A stretch of 64,000 bases of DNA from Sarcocystis neurona (taxonomy: Eukaryota; Apicomplexa; Conoidasida; Eucoccidiorida; Sarcocystidae), in assembly GCA_000727475.1 (NCBI GenBank), contig KL647295.1, positions 2,254,476 to 2,318,475 on the forward strand, in the 5' to 3' direction. Below are positions 43,989-58,100 of this stretch, in pieces. The notes under the pieces were generated by a model, which saw only the letters and a program-made list of their open reading frames with translations, searched no databases and had not been told where the DNA came from. Position 1 is the stretch's first letter, and each line of letters starts with the position of its first letter. The position numbers were made by a program, and so were the translations under genes.

Positions 43989-46900
43989 ACGGATAGGCTA
44001 GAAAGGTCAAGTCGGTTCTTCGGAGAACGGTGTTCTTTACTTTCGAAGGACGAGTTTACAGCGCGTCGTTCTGGTGATTTGCTGAGGGCTTCGTGACGGT
44101 GCACCCCAGCTGTGTCACAAAGTAGAGATCGGGAAAGGACGTTGCAGTTGCAAAACAAGGATTTTGTGGAACTGTACTTTGTGTACAGGAGGTTCGTACG
44201 GTTGTGGGTCAACGGGCTTGCACCGGTGTCTGTCGATCTTACACTGTATGAATATATAGAGACGGAAATGTGCTACGCATATACACACACGTGTGTCACA
44301 GCAGCCTGCACACCTGATGCCCAGTGAAGTACTTTTACAGATGATACGAAAATGTAGCTGCAGCCTCTCGTGCTACTATCGCAGATGTTGGAGGACCACA
44401 GAAATTTCCGAGACTGATGGTCTACAGTGAGCTATTCCGTCGAAGCTTCCCCTCCGTGCCCCATAACGATCAAGAAAGAAGGCGTATCGAGGGCCGATGA
44501 AATGTTTGGTTATACGCTTGTGTACGCAAGAATATAGGCACCATGAGTGGACAGAGTGTACGTTTACACGTGGCAAGCTTCTGTGGTGCTTCTCGCGTAG
44601 ATCTGCGTACAACTTGATGTATAGGGGCGTATGCGGTGCAACGATGCCTGTTCATGACCAGGGTTTGAGAAACAGGTGGAGACCCACAATTGGAGCTAAA
44701 GAAACTTAAGTCAACCTTATTCACCTTGAAGGAATACTAACTGCTTTGTCACGTACTTCGTTGCATACTGAATTAGAGGTAATAAGTTGTAACATTGTAC
44801 GTGAGTGACACTTGAGTGACGGGTGGGCAACTTACACACTTTAAAAAATAAGAAGCAGCACACGTTGTCAACATTCGTCGGACAAGTAGTCCCATTACAG
44901 AGAGCTTTAGTGGAACTTGGTAGCCAGGCAACAGCCGCTAAATGCCTATAGGCACAGCTGCGCATGCGAACAGATACACGCATGTTTCCTCGTGAACAGT
45001 GTGGCGAAAGGAAGCTTACGCGTCCACTCATCCACTAGTAGAAACGCGCATGTGCACACTTGCACACGGTGCGGTTTTTCTCTATGTGCGCTTACGTGCG
45101 CACGGCATAAAAGAGAATTGAATGGAAACATGTTCTCTCCCAACCCAGACCATTCAACACGAAGGCGGGGGGAGCTTGAGCTACTACAGGCACTATTTGA
45201 GCTTCTTTTCCTGAGTTGCTTTCTGTGCATTAGGGTTTGTGATTGTTGTCTATCTCTATATAACATATATATGCAGAACAGACATGAGCTGTCCGAACAG
45301 TTTTCTTGTGATAGTGCGCATTAGTGCGTCGCTTGCCTCGTCGCGAACATTTTAAGCTTTGTCGCACAAAAATACCTGCGCGTATACGTTTACGGAGGAA
45401 CACAGATGAAGCAGTCGTTCCTAAGAGAAAAACTCCGATAGCAGCATAATGTTGCAGCAGCAGTAGTGGTGTAGCAGTGATCATGTTGGTGCAGATAGTA
45501 TATTGTAATTTCCGTTGTTAGCTGTATTTAATATAGTCTAAAACGTGATAGCGGTTGTTGTAAGAATATGTGGATAAGCACCAGCACTTTCATCCGTGTT
45601 TGGGGGAAAACACAGAATGAGGGCATTAGTGACTGGAGGTAATTTTGGAAGAAGGAGCTTTTGCTGCACCCTGAGTAGGTGTAGTCGTGGAAGTAGTAGT
45701 GATCAGTCGCACGAGAGGTTGTAGTAGATGACGCCTTCGTGATAGCTGTTGTACTGACCACATTGAGAGGAGGACACGTGTACCACCAGCAGAAGCAGAT
45801 TAGATGGGACAGTAATAGTCACGTAGCAGAAAGACGGCGGGTAGAACTCAAAGGCAGATGAGTGGTCGTAGTAGTATCAATAATACGAGTTGCGATGACT
45901 TCGGCTAGCGAAGCGATCTGCGCCTGGCTGCGTAAGTTGTGGTCTTGAACGTAACAGACCGGAGGTGACCGCTCACATAGAAGACGGAGTGTGGTGATGC
46001 GAGTAGACAAGTGCTGCCGTGCTCACAACCTTGAAGTGCTCCATATGGAGTTCATGCTCATCAGGTAAGTGTCTTCGTAAAAGCAACTTAAACCGTTCTG
46101 TGAGCTGTGGCACGGGCACCTACTGAGACATTTTACGGTCTCCGTCGCAAATTTGTGCATCTAACACATTGTCGTCACACAGTTATGAAATGCACATACT
46201 TTCGTGAATATGTATGTTTAGATATTCACATCTACTTATCCGTGTATCCCTGTCTCTCCAAGATGCACACATGTATCTACATTTAGACACATGCAGCCAC
46301 ACACACATAATAGTATTGTAGTATATGAGACACGTAGACGGCAACTGCTAGGGGCTCATATGGACGTCAAAACAATCAGCAAAGGCGTTGACTTCAACTC
46401 GTGCGAGCTCGGCTGCCCCAGCCGCAGATGCGGTTCAAAGCCCACAGCAGAGTTGTGCTTCTCTCTTAGTGTGATCTGCTCAAGGCAAGTGTTTGCCTTT
46501 GGTTCTAACTGTTTCACTGTTCTGCTTCAGGTTGAACACCTCTTTTCTGGCGAAAAACCAAGAGAAAGCAGATCACGGACATGCGCCACGGTCACGAGAT
46601 GTTTCGCGTCACCGCCCTTCACGATTTCTCCTCTTCCTGCGCTGTACACATTGATTCTAAGTTACACTTTCCATTCTGAAGGACGGTGGGCTCTTTGCAG
46701 GCAGCTTCACCAGGAAGCAAAGAACGCCTGTAGTGCGCTGTGTCCTGCCCACGAGATTCCACCTGGGTCGCGCCTATTGTGACATCAGCAGCACACACGA
46801 ATGTGGCACTCATACTTCCGAGCGAAGATGTTTAGCCGTACCGCTTCCCTTCCTTTAAGAGTTCAAATATACCTTTGTATCCTTGATCCGGTATCAAAGC

Positions 46901-48100
46901 TCACCCTGAGTTTGTACTGCCTTTCAGAGCTTCCGTGCCACTCCATTTTGTCAGAAGACCGTTTGTATCAATACAACTGATCCTCTACAGCTTCAACTGA
47001 ATATGGGCGCGCCTTTTGACGGCATATAACTGTGCTGCCATTCTATCAATGTATCAAGTGAAGAGGAAATTCTGCATATCGTGCCTGTGCTACGGTGTAC
47101 GCGTGTGGACACTACCCACAGCTCAGATGCATTCAGATTTCCTCGCTGTATACAAAAGCTGATCTTGCAGCCTCGCAGCGCCCCTACCAGATCACATGCA
47201 GTTTTACACGGTTAGCTGCTCCTGTAAAGTGGAAGCGGGCACCACAAACAATTCTCGTAATGTACCTTCTGCGTCCGCGCGGTAGCGTCAGGTAGTTGCC
47301 ACCCCATTCATATCGGAGGTCGGTGTTTGGAAGGAAGGAGAGAGAGAGTCAGCTTAACATGCGCCCACCTCTCTACCACGCTAGCAATATTTTCTCATTT
47401 GCTTGACAGTATATCTAACCCCTCACATTTATGAAGAGCACAGCGCTGGATGATGCAAGAATACAGCGCCCATCATACATGACTCCCCTGGCAGAAACTA
47501 AGCAATAAGAAGGTCTTCAGACCTGGCCGCCCACATTCACAAGGCTTTTCCGATCGTAGAGGTATGTGCAAAAAATGCGTCTGCAATACCAATTTCTGCT
47601 TCCCTCCAGGCATTAATGCGCACTGGAGTGGCCGTACTGCGGCGGCGTCGATTTTCCCTTGGGGGTGTGCCCGTTGTACCCGTCTTCCGGACTCATACTC
47701 CCACGATACGAGTGTGTGCTGCCTTGAGCAATCTGTACAATTTTTTTGTACTCTGCGTCCCCGCACTGCGTCATTTCCCATTTTCTTGTGAAGCTCTCGC
47801 ACACGACAAATACGCCTGTTTCCGTGTAGCGTATTATTGCGAAAAATATGAAACACATGTGCACTGTTAAACCTGACGGACTGGGAGCAATGATCGTATT
47901 AGTTAGACTTGATCTCGTCGTGAAAGACTTTTATCACGCCGCTTTGTGCATCGTTGCATGTGGTGTGCGCGGCAGGTCAGATGCAGTTTCTCCTCATCCT
48001 GGTGAGTAACCCTCCCTCATTTTTTGCATGCTTGGTGTTTGGGGGCGTACAAACAACCCGTTTCTTAGTGTTCTGGGAATGTCCTAATCTTTGTGTCTTT
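43989..48100. other. Gene-poor, repeat-poor intergenic region
   Basis: Starts with the TFB5 3' flank. Composition is balanced and unlike the CAG-rich coding DNA. Short open frames on both strands (for example 47473-47856 minus, 46291-46782 plus) have no recognisable features. A decayed triplet island lies at 45420-45760. One weak two-exon candidate is present: ATG 45997 to a GTAAGT donor after 46064, with a phase-matched acceptor at 46530 and a stop at 46654 (63 residues), function unknown. Confidence 0.5.
45420..45760. repeat. Degenerate GTA/GTT triplet-rich island
   Basis: Words such as GCAGCAGTAGTGGTG, GTTGTTG and GTAGTAGTG at roughly three-base periodicity are separated by unique sequence. 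No intact gene was found through it. Confidence 0.4.
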
Positions 48101-49155
48101 TAATATTGTTCACAAGCACCATTGCCCCGGAGGGTTTCCAAGTCTGAAGTCGGAATTGTTCGTTGTCGTCTTCCATATGCTCACCCGGCACTGTGTACTC
48201 TTCTTGGCCCGAGCCTGCGTTCGTACATTGCAGAGAATTTTTTTTTTGCCCCTTTCACCCTGATAAATGCCTCGTTTTGTCGCCTTGACAACGTATCTTC
48301 ACGTGTCGCGTGTGGATACTTTCCTCGTCTCCGATGTACTTTCCGTTTTCCGAAAGTTTCGGCGTTTCCTCCCGCCGCGGAGCGGCAGCGGCGCTTCTTT
48401 TTTATTCGCGCGTCTAAATGTTGCACAGAGAATTGCTCCTGTCGCCGCTGTACTCGCACCTACTTCCAGTCACCCGTTATTATACCTGTTGTTCTTTTGT
48501 GTTTGAGTGTCCTCCTCTTTTCTGGGAGCGGCGTTCGTGGGTGTTCGCCTCTTCTCGCACGCGTGACATGCGTAGTTATTTCTTCCCCTATCTTTTCACC
48601 CTTTTTTCGTGTCTGCAGCGACGTCGTTTCTTCTTGACTGCAGAGAGGACACAGTCGATGAAGGTCCCGTTCGGATTCCCTAGATATGTCCGCTATACGC
48701 ATGACGTCCACGCACAGAAGTAGTAGATGTAGTCCGTCCTGCGTGAAGGGAGATCTGCGGTGGGAGTGTGGCGCGTATGCTCCGTATCTGGTATGACCTC
48801 TGTGCATCCGAACGCTAGTCCCAGAATCTGCACCTGCACTCGAATACGAAGTAATGTTGGCAGATTTGCCTGTAAACAGTCTATCTCCACTTTATCTGTT
48901 TACGTGTTCAGCCCCTGCATCTCGGAGTATCGAACTACGCCGTCTGTTCCTGTCGTTCTTACTCTTGCGTTCTGTGTCGTGCTGCTGCGTCTCACCGCCG
49001 TGGCGAACTCTGCGCGTTGCGTCTTTCCGCGCCCTGCTCTTCCCAGCGCTGCGTCATATCTTCTACTGATCCTCGTGCCGCCTTTTGTTGAAACCCCATT
49101 CTCAATGGTAAACTTGACTTTCCCCCGATAATATTAGGGGCTGGGGGCCAGCAGC
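48101..49155 (+). promoter_or_regulatory. Probable promoter/5' leader of the SAP30BP-like gene
   Basis: Plus-strand C/T-rich DNA with TTCCTC, CGTTTTC and CTCTTC words, like the leader of GlnRS, ending at the ATG at 49156. A 171-codon open frame at 48122-48637 is Cys/Phe/Arg-rich and judged to be a by-product of this composition. No specific promoter element is identifiable. Confidence 0.3.
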
Positions 49156-52100
49156 ATGAGTCTTGTTGACTATGGCTTCTACTCAGATGAGGAGGAGGAG
49201 GAGGAGGAAAGGGAAGGAGAGCCGTCCCAGCAGCAGGAGTTGCTTGTTGCAGGTGGCTGCAGGAGCAGCCACAGCAGCAATGACAATGTAGCAGATGCGT
49301 CGTTTCACCGACACGCTGAAGACTTCCAGCGTGCCAGTAAAGACTCTGCTTCTTCTGAGGGTTCACCGCAGCGAGGCAGGGGAGCCGAAGAAGCCTTTTG
49401 TGTAGGCAAGGAGGAACAACCCTCAGGAGTCCGCACTCCCTCTAGTAGGAGGAAACGGAACGCTGAATCACTCGCTCGAGCGCAACCCGCTACAGAGGTG
49501 TCCCCCTCACTGGAGCCACCTGCCTTTTATAAATTTGAAGAAGAGGAGACAGGGGAAGCCACAGCGTCGCCTGCGACAGGGCGAGGAAAAGGAGGAAGAG
49601 GAGCAGGAGAAGGAGCAGCAGCAGCAGCGGAAGCAGCCGGCCAGAAAGAGGGCGCTGTGGCTGCTGCAGCCGCAGGTGCTACGGCCGCCGCTGCTGGCTC
49701 CAGGAAGAGAGCAAGAGAGAACCGCAGCACAGAAGACAGCGCAGCGGCCACCAGCAGTGGCACCCCTACTGCCAACGCCTCCCTGTTGCAGCAGCAGCTG
49801 CTGCAACCGGGCGGCGCGAGTCCGCGAGACACGACTAGTTCCTTGAAACAGCAGTCCGCAGACAGAACTGCCACTTCAGCAAATAAGGCGGCTCCTTCGC
49901 CAAATGTCGACAGCGAACCGGACGCAGCCTGCCCAGTGGCAGCAGGAGGCACCACCTCGTGTCCTGCAGCGGTAAGCCCTCGCACACCACCCTGCGGCGG
50001 TTCATGCGGGGATGTCGCTGCACAACTCTGGTATTATGTATACTACGCATCTTCACGCTTGTGTGCGCGTATACGCAGATCCGTATGTGTATATGTCGAA
50101 ATGCGTATAAAAGTCAGTGCTACACATACGTGTGTTTGTGCGCAACTACGGGTACGTATACACGTATACACATATATATGTGTGATGTCTGTATACAGGT
50201 CACGTATATTGTATATATGTATTTCACTGTGAAGGCATTCAGAAGCGCCAGTTCGTGTCAGTGATTCTGCTCTTCTCTTTTTCGGGCAGATGAAGTAGAT
50301 TCCGTTCTTCTTCTTCTTCTCTTCAAACATATATACTTGCATGTGTAGCTGTATAAGTGTCACGTATACACGTATGTATGTACGTAGGTACAGGTGTGGA
50401 GAGCCCTGCCTGTACATGTGTGCAAGGTTGTTTCTCCTCCTCCGTTTAGCAAGCAGACCGAATCTTCTCCTGCACGAAGTAGCAGAGCTTCTTTGAAATA
50501 GAGAGGAGTCCACATTCAAACAGCGTGCGTACACGTGCGTTGCGCGGTACGTAGGTATGCTTGGACACGTGCTACCGTAACCGCACACAGACGTAGAGGG
50601 AGTGCCGCAGGCTGGAATGCGGGAGCTCTCCGTCTACCCTACAGGAGAGGAAATGGCATTTGCAGAAGTCGAGTAGAGGAAGCCCGTGGGAATAGGGAAC
50701 CGCACGTAGTATTCGAATGAAACTTGGGTAGTACAGTTTCCCTGTATGAGTCAAGTGAAAGAGGCTGTCTATAGGCGATTTTCTTCTCTGGCCTCGCACC
50801 CCTACATTTTCCTCGTCTTCCATGTAAAGGCGGTGGAAACGTTCTGTGAAGGAAGGTGCCCGCCACATGTGGTAGATCCCAGGAGCGGTCCTCTCGATGT
50901 AGTTGACGGTCGTGCTGCCGTGTGGTGCACCGGCGTCGTGGCCACCGTCCCGATGATGCGGGTATTTCGGGTTCTTCTGCGTCACACCACCCGCAGCCGT
51001 CCTCACACAAACATGCGTGGCCACCGGCGACAGGTGAATGTTCTCTCGTTGAGGGACTGGTGAAAACGGCTCTGCTGTCTTCTCGACGTGTAGGGCATCT
51101 TCACACTTCTCTGCGAGACGGCAGAGGACGTGGAAGCCGTGCACTTCTTCTTTTCGTACGGTTCCTCAATGCTGCACACGTGATTCGCACTGGCCGTCGT
51201 GGGAGTTGTGGCAGCATGCCGGAGGACGGGCGTGCGTCATAAACTGCAGCAGGCAACGCATGTGAAGGTGGGGCACGACTTCTGTCTGTGGACTGCGACA
51301 GCATTTATTTGCTCATATTCGCACACACACGCCTCGCTTCATGCCCCACGGCAAGGCCGTCGCACCAACACGTGTAGGGGACCCTCTGCATGTACCCGTG
51401 GCTCGTGTGCGTCGCAGCGGCGTGCGTCTGGGGGCCTGCATCCGTCTCACTATTGTAGCAGGAGGAGCCGCTTCTACGAGGGAGCGTATGTTTTCTATGA
51501 CACTCTCTTACATTCCGCCTGAGGCGGCGCTAAGCAGCTCTCGCAACATCCCCATGTTGTTAGGCAGCACACTCGTGGTGCGCAGGAGGCAGCACAGAAC
51601 TGAGACGCGACGGTAGGACTGCAGCAGCAGCAGCTGGGGTATGCGCTCACAAACCGAGTTTTCCGTTCGTAAGTCAGAACAACAGTGGTCAAGGTGTGTG
51701 TTTACGACACTCCTTGACGGACTGCTTGTGAAACTGCAGCAGGAGACGGGTCTGGGAGTTTCTACAGGCCGCGCAGGCCGACGAAGTCTGCCCACGCCAC
51801 ACTCGGGTGTCCACAGACACTCCACACGACTTCCTGACTGCACTGCCCAGCACCAGGCGTTCGGTTGTAGATACACTTCAAGCATTTTACCTCGTGTGAA
51901 GCACCATCGGACGGGATGTGCCTCCACGGCGCTGTCTTGGCCTCGGCGCTGGACCGCCGCATAGTTCCTTGCCCCGTGTATTTACGTCAGGACGCCGCGT
52001 TGACCTGCAGCAACAATGGCTCAGGTGTGAAGAAGAGCCTTCTTCTTCACTTCTCGTCGGGGGCTGCGAAGCGGCAGTTGCACAGAACTCCACGTGCCTG

Positions 52101-55100
52101 AGTTAGGTGTATAATACACACGACACAGTGCGCGTCACAGGGAGGTCTTTGCTGCGTCTTTTTTGCTGTGGCGAACGCACCTCGTTGTTGCCCTGGTGCG
52201 GGTCCGGCCGTCAGATGCCTCGAAGGGCCCTTCTTTCTTGCAGAGGAGGCCAAGAAAAGGAAGGCCTCCTGTGATGCCCTCTGTGTCTAGCTGTTCGCTG
52301 GCCGTCTACAAGCGCCCCGCGACCACACCCTTATGTCTGAGAGAGGGCCGGACGTAAACTTTGTATGCACGTGTCATCAGTCTTGACGGGGTGCAAGACA
52401 GTCTTATCGCATGTGTCGTAGATCTCTGCTTCCTGCGGAGCACGGCAAGAAATACGCGTTCTTTTCTAGCAGCCTTCACGCGAGCTTAGGTGGCCAGACT
52501 GTCGCAACTCAGCAACTCGAAGTGGTGGCTCCACAGAAGAAACTCACACTACCAACAAAACGAGCAGCAGGACGGGAACCCACGTTGAAACACGAGCACA
52601 GAGCTGTGTATCTGTCTACACGCGTAGAGAGAAAGAGAGAGGAAGTGAGCGACTGCAGGTGTTCGTGCGCATGGACGAGCGAAGCACTGCTCACGTATGT
52701 ATATATATATATATATTTGTATGTTCAAGTTTGTATGTAGAGTGAGGAAATGTAGTGAGAATGGGAGATACAAGCGTCTGCATGTCTTTCTCCCTGTACA
52801 CGTGTATGTAGGTGCGTCTGCATCTGCCGCGTGAAAATTTGTAAATCGGTGCGCAAGTGTGGGCGCACCTGTGCGGAGGTACGCACGAGGCTCTTCCTGT
52901 GTCTATTCGCTTCGACGTTTCTATGTGGGAAGCGTGTGTGTATGCACGCGAAGATGCCTGCATGTCTGGGCGCGTCATATATATATACATATGTATATAT
53001 GTACCCGATGCGGCGTATTTGTACGCGAGTATGTGTGTGGGTGTGGGTACACCGATATACCTACACGTGTATGTATGTGTGTCTGTGTGTTTTCCGCCCC
53101 GAAATTAAAACACGTGCATGCATATTTCCGTGCGTCCTGTGTACGCGTACGTACGAGTCTGTACGTCTATGTTCCAGCAGATAGAGGCAGGTGCACGGTG
53201 GCCCGGTCGCGACGCTGTGTGGGTCGTGCGAATCACCCGCGGCGGCGATGCTTCACCGATACACGTAGACAACAACAACGGTGCTCGCGGCCGGGTATAT
53301 GTGTATAGCTGCAAGTAGAGCGGTTTGTAGACACTCGGACCCACAGACGTAGGGACAGAGAGGGAGAAAGATCTCATGCAGTCTACACGCGTTTTGGTGG
53401 GAGACGCTTTCGTGTCCGACGTCTGCGCATGTGGAGCGGGTGTTTGTGGTGGAGCCGCAACTTCTGCAGAGAGCTCTTTCCTGCGCTCGCTGTTGGGCGA
53501 GTGGTTTGCTCTGCTACGCAGCCGTGTAGTCGTCTGCCTCTTCTCTCCTGCGTGGACAATGAAGGGGCATCTTCGTGTTTACACACGCGGAGGAAAAAGT
53601 TGTACATGGATCTGTATGCTGCGGACGTGTGTGTTCCCGTCTTCGCACACGTCTGCACGCATGCGGTCTGCGCGTACCCACTGACGCACATGTGTGCCTC
53701 TGTTCGCTCATTTCTGTTTCGGTACACACGCGTATCTGCGTCATCTATAAATACACCTGCGCGCACTTCCCATGTTGATTATGGATGGATGTGTGTATGT
53801 CCACATCTACATGCACATACGTACGTCTACGTACGCATGCCCCCACTCGTCACATACGTCTCTCTGTGAATATACACATCTATCTACAGATGTGCGCAGA
53901 TGCACACTGGGGACGCATATACATATATATATATATATATATCGGTGAGACGGAGACGCAGCACGTGTACATACGTATGTGTATAACCTTGAGGCGAAGA
54001 CGCAGCACGTGCGCATACATATTGTACGTACAAACAGTTGAGGCGGTGACCCAAACCGAGTCCATCCATTCTTCATACTTGTGTTTATCGCATATACATT
54101 TCTTTGTACTGGCGTGTGCAGGAAGATACGCGTACGGAGTCAGATGCACATCCGCGCACGCACATGTATATGCACGTGCATATACATACGTACAGATATA
54201 TATAAATATGGAGGCGGTGGGGGCCCCCTGTGATTTCCCTGCGTCGATCGGTAGCAGGCGTAGACATATTAATGTGTTGATGCAACTGCAAGGAGCGCCG
54301 CCGTCTGTGGTGGGCGGTGGCGTGAACCAGACACGTTTCTCGTGCGTTCGGAGTTTACCCCGGATTCACCTGAGAGGGAAACAGACAGCAGTTTCGTCGA
54401 CGACTTCTTTTTAGCTTCTGAAGCATTCTCTGTGAGACTCGGAAATTTTTTAGTCCGCTTCACGTCGTTGTTCTTCTTCGCTGCATCCGGAACTCCTCTT
54501 CCATGCAGTGACCCGGTCCGTGTCACGTGCAAAAGTCTCCTTTCCCCCGATTCTCCTCCTCTTCCAGAAGAAAGTAGATGGACGTTTCTCAGAAAGGCTT
54601 CTACCTGCTGCACACGTGATGTATCGATGTCAAGCAGACAGAACAGAGAATTGTGGACCTGTGTCTGTCTGGACCTGTGTCTGTCGTCGGTGGCTCTTTT
54701 GCTTTGTCGTGCTAGGGAGAGCGGAACCGCGGTCGAAAGCTCGCCGCTGTCTCCTGTCTGCACTCCCCTCCTCCTAGACAGTTGTTGTGTCCGCTTAGAA
54801 GAGACGGAAAAGCGTTATTCTTCGCATGCTGTCGCGTTCCGTATTTTCTGCTGTCCCCTGCATCAGGCGCCGTCTGCAACGCCGCTTCCGGCTCTGCCTC
54901 CGGGAGAAGCTCCGAAGGAACTTCTTGTAAGTCGCGTCTGATGCGTGAGGGAGCCCGGGCGCTGATTTTTGTGCGCAGCAACTGCAGTTACGTGCATACT
55001 TCTCTCGAGGAGCTTGTCACGCCCACGCCTTCGATACGTCTGCATGCTCGCAGGGCCTCGACACGATGATGTGCATGCCGCTACGTGGTGTAGGCGGGTT

Positions 55101-58100
55101 TGTGAAATACCTCGCGTTGTGGCTTGCAGCTCCACGTCGGTCTTTCTTCGAGCACTTGCGGTGGATCTTGCGAGGGGGCTCCTCCTGCGTTGCCTGGGCG
55201 GGGGAGGTGTATCGACAACTTGTCTGATGGCACAGCTGCAAAGCAGCTCTCGGATGCACGTGATGGGTAGGGGCAGTCGCGCAGTGCTCGAGTACGTCTT
55301 CCCGTGTTTCTTTAGAAAAGAGCAGTGCAGGCATGTTTTCGACGTCGCCTGCTGCATTTCTCTCCCGGGTGGTGGAGGACTGCTGCATGCACCTCTTAGA
55401 GTATCCGGTATGTATCTTCTGCCTTGTGAGTCGACCGTTGTCTTCTTGTGTGGGTATCTTCTGTGTCCATGCCATGTGTTCGGTGTGACTCTGGTGACCT
55501 CCCAGACGTGGCGGCGCCACCCGCATTTCATTTTATTCCTTTTGAGTTTCTTCACGTCCTCTCCGCCAATCACCGTGCGACTCCACACGTCATACCTCCG
55601 GACGTTCGTGTACGCTGTACAAACGCGTCCATGAATCGCTGTCTCACAACTTGCTAGCGTGCGCGTTTGCTGTCAGAGAACTGTTTCTCCCATTTTCTGT
55701 TGCTTGCGGCGCTCTCTCGATCGCCGCTGAGCGGGGCGGCTCGAGCCAGCTTCCCCGGAAAGGGGGGGACACTTGCTCTCCTCAGCGGGCACCGCGACGT
55801 ACGTACACTTTTCCTGTAAACCTCTCTCTGGGTCCCCTGCTCGGCGTACCACGCCTAAACAAGATGCTGCAGTCTACACAACTTTCTCTACATACAGCAA
55901 CACGGCTCCGCCTGCATGCGTCAGCGTCTCGCCGGCGTGTGCGTGTGTGCGTCTGTACATGTAGGTGGTGCTCATAGAAGTAGTCAGAATTTCTATACAG
56001 GGCTCATTTGTGTGAGTGTGGCTGAGTAACCGCTTCTGCAGCGCACCGTCGAACGCCTCCGCCAACTTCGCGCTCGAGGCATCACCGTCAACGGCAACAT
56101 CGCCGCGTCTCTTGACTTTAAGAATCCTTATCTATTAGAGGTTAGCTGCGCGCAGCAGGAGTTTTGAGAGTCTGTTCCTGGAAAAGTTGCTGCAGTTTCT
56201 TCAGCAGATTTTCGCTGTTCTTAGATGGGCTGCTTACGAAGAGGTGAAAGTTTGAAGTGAGGTTCACTGCGTTTGCCTGCTACTGTGAAGAATAGTAGAC
56301 AGAGTGTGTGAGTTTCCCTTCGGTGGAGAAGAAAGTTCAGAGTGCCCACGGCAGGGCGAGGGGGTTTCTTTCCGTCGTTTCGAAAGAATTTTGAACAGGG
56401 AAACCTGTTGAATTGCAGAGCAAAAAGGCCTTACGCGTGACGAAGGGGGAATAGCTTCCGTTTTTGCCAGGAGTTAAACCCGTGGGACCTCCAGTTCGAT
56501 AGCAAGGACTTCTCGTGACCGAGAAAGATTGTCTTTGTCTTGCAACAGACGAAACAGCGGTGGTCGTCACCTGCTGGTCGAGCAAGCGTATCGATAGAGC
56601 ACTTTCGTAGAACACAGATATATAAATTTTCCCAAGTCGTCGTGTTGATGGAGGGAGTTCTGTTTTTGAACTCTCTCATACGCGCTTCTTCGTGATTCCC
56701 GCGGTCCCCGTCTCTGTGTATCTCCTTGCCACGGCACACATCTGTCCGTTCCTTTCCTGTTTTCTCTCGAGAGACGCTCCTCGGAATCTCTTACAACTCT
56801 TCCGCTTTTCCTACACTGTTCTTCGTGTTGGTGCTGTCGGTAATGCGATGTGCCACTGTTTTGCTTTAAGCGGTTTCTTGCTGTCGGTGCTCTTCTTCCT
56901 CTCGTGGTGCTGCTGTTTCTGCAGCCTTGCCTCTCTCCCTCCTGCTCTTTTCTGTTGTTGCCTTTTCTTACTGACAGCGGTTTGTGGTGGTGTTGCTTCA
57001 CGGGAGACATCTGTGCGCTGGCTCTGCCGCGTCGCCGTGCTTCGTTATTTTATCTCCTCTTCTTGTTGAGCACTCTGTCTCCGCAACCTCACGAGGTGCT
57101 TCTTTTTTTTGTGCCGTTGCTGGAGCTAGAGTCTGCTGTTTCTTGTCTGTGTGTGTCTCGCGGCTGCTGTCTCTGCCGCCTGCGTTGCTGTTGCGGTCTC
57201 TCTGGCTTTGCAGAAAATCATGAAGGTCTTTGATATCGATCCCTACTGCTCTAACTACCCTGTTTCCGTCTTCGACCCCAGCAATGTCATTCCTTGGGAG
57301 CCTCGCGCTGGCACGCCGTTCGCCGTGCAGTTAGGCAAGTCCTTCTTCATGTGTAGACCTGCAGTGCATCTCCACGCACGTACCTGAGACTACACGTATA
57401 TATATATATGCTGCACCGTCTAGGAGGGCCATGCGGACAGAGACAGACAAATCTGTGTGTATGTGTGCGCATAGATGCCTCCGTATAGGTGAAATGCCTC
57501 CACATCTATGAACGCCTCTGGGTGCGTAGGCGCGCCGGTGTTGGGCGCGTGAGTGTGTGTTTCTAACTATACCTGGATCCAGGCTGACGTGCACGGGTTC
57601 GAGTTGGTGTGTTAGCATCCCGCGATGCATGAACAGCGTGCGACGTTTTTGTATATAGGTGCGTACATACACCTCTTACTTGTAGGGTAGGAGGGGAGAC
57701 GTATAGATCTTGACGTGGTTGTGTGCAGTCGTGTACGTGTAAGGGCTGAGAAGAAAAATTACCTGCCTGGTAACCCTGCGCGTGTCCGTTCAGTATCGTC
57801 GTCTGGCGACCACGACGAATGTGTGAGGACACTTCGACGAAGACAGGGTAGCAGATAACACAGTGAGACTTGCAAGGAGAAGCGCAGATGTACAATTGGC
57901 GCACGTCGCATGCACGGAGTTGCCGGGAGGCAAATTTTTGTTTGCTGCGTGCCGATATATGAAGAGACATTTGTCTCGTGCAGCCTTCTGCGACATCGCT
58001 TTCTGCTGTCATCTGCTGAACACCAGGCCGTCTTCCTCTCCTTTGTTGTACCGAAGAAATTGCTGCGTTCTGCAGTCAAGTATATACGCACGCGATGCAG

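Noticed and set aside
47281..47345. Possible initiator-type tRNA-Met or SINE (TTCATAT loop, GGTCGGTG)
   Set aside because: Anticodon and acceptor stems do not pair properly and there is no good B-box, so it was not called as a tRNA.
48122..48637. 171-codon plus-strand ORF upstream of the SAP30BP-like gene
   Set aside because: Cys/Phe/Arg/Ser-rich by-product of a C/T-rich leader, like the region upstream of GlnRS; no domain and no splice link to exon 1.
53785..54414. 209-codon plus-strand ORF rich in His/Thr/Ile/Tyr
   Set aside because: It runs through CATATA and CACGTG microsatellite sequence in an intron, and the peptide is simply that repeat translated.
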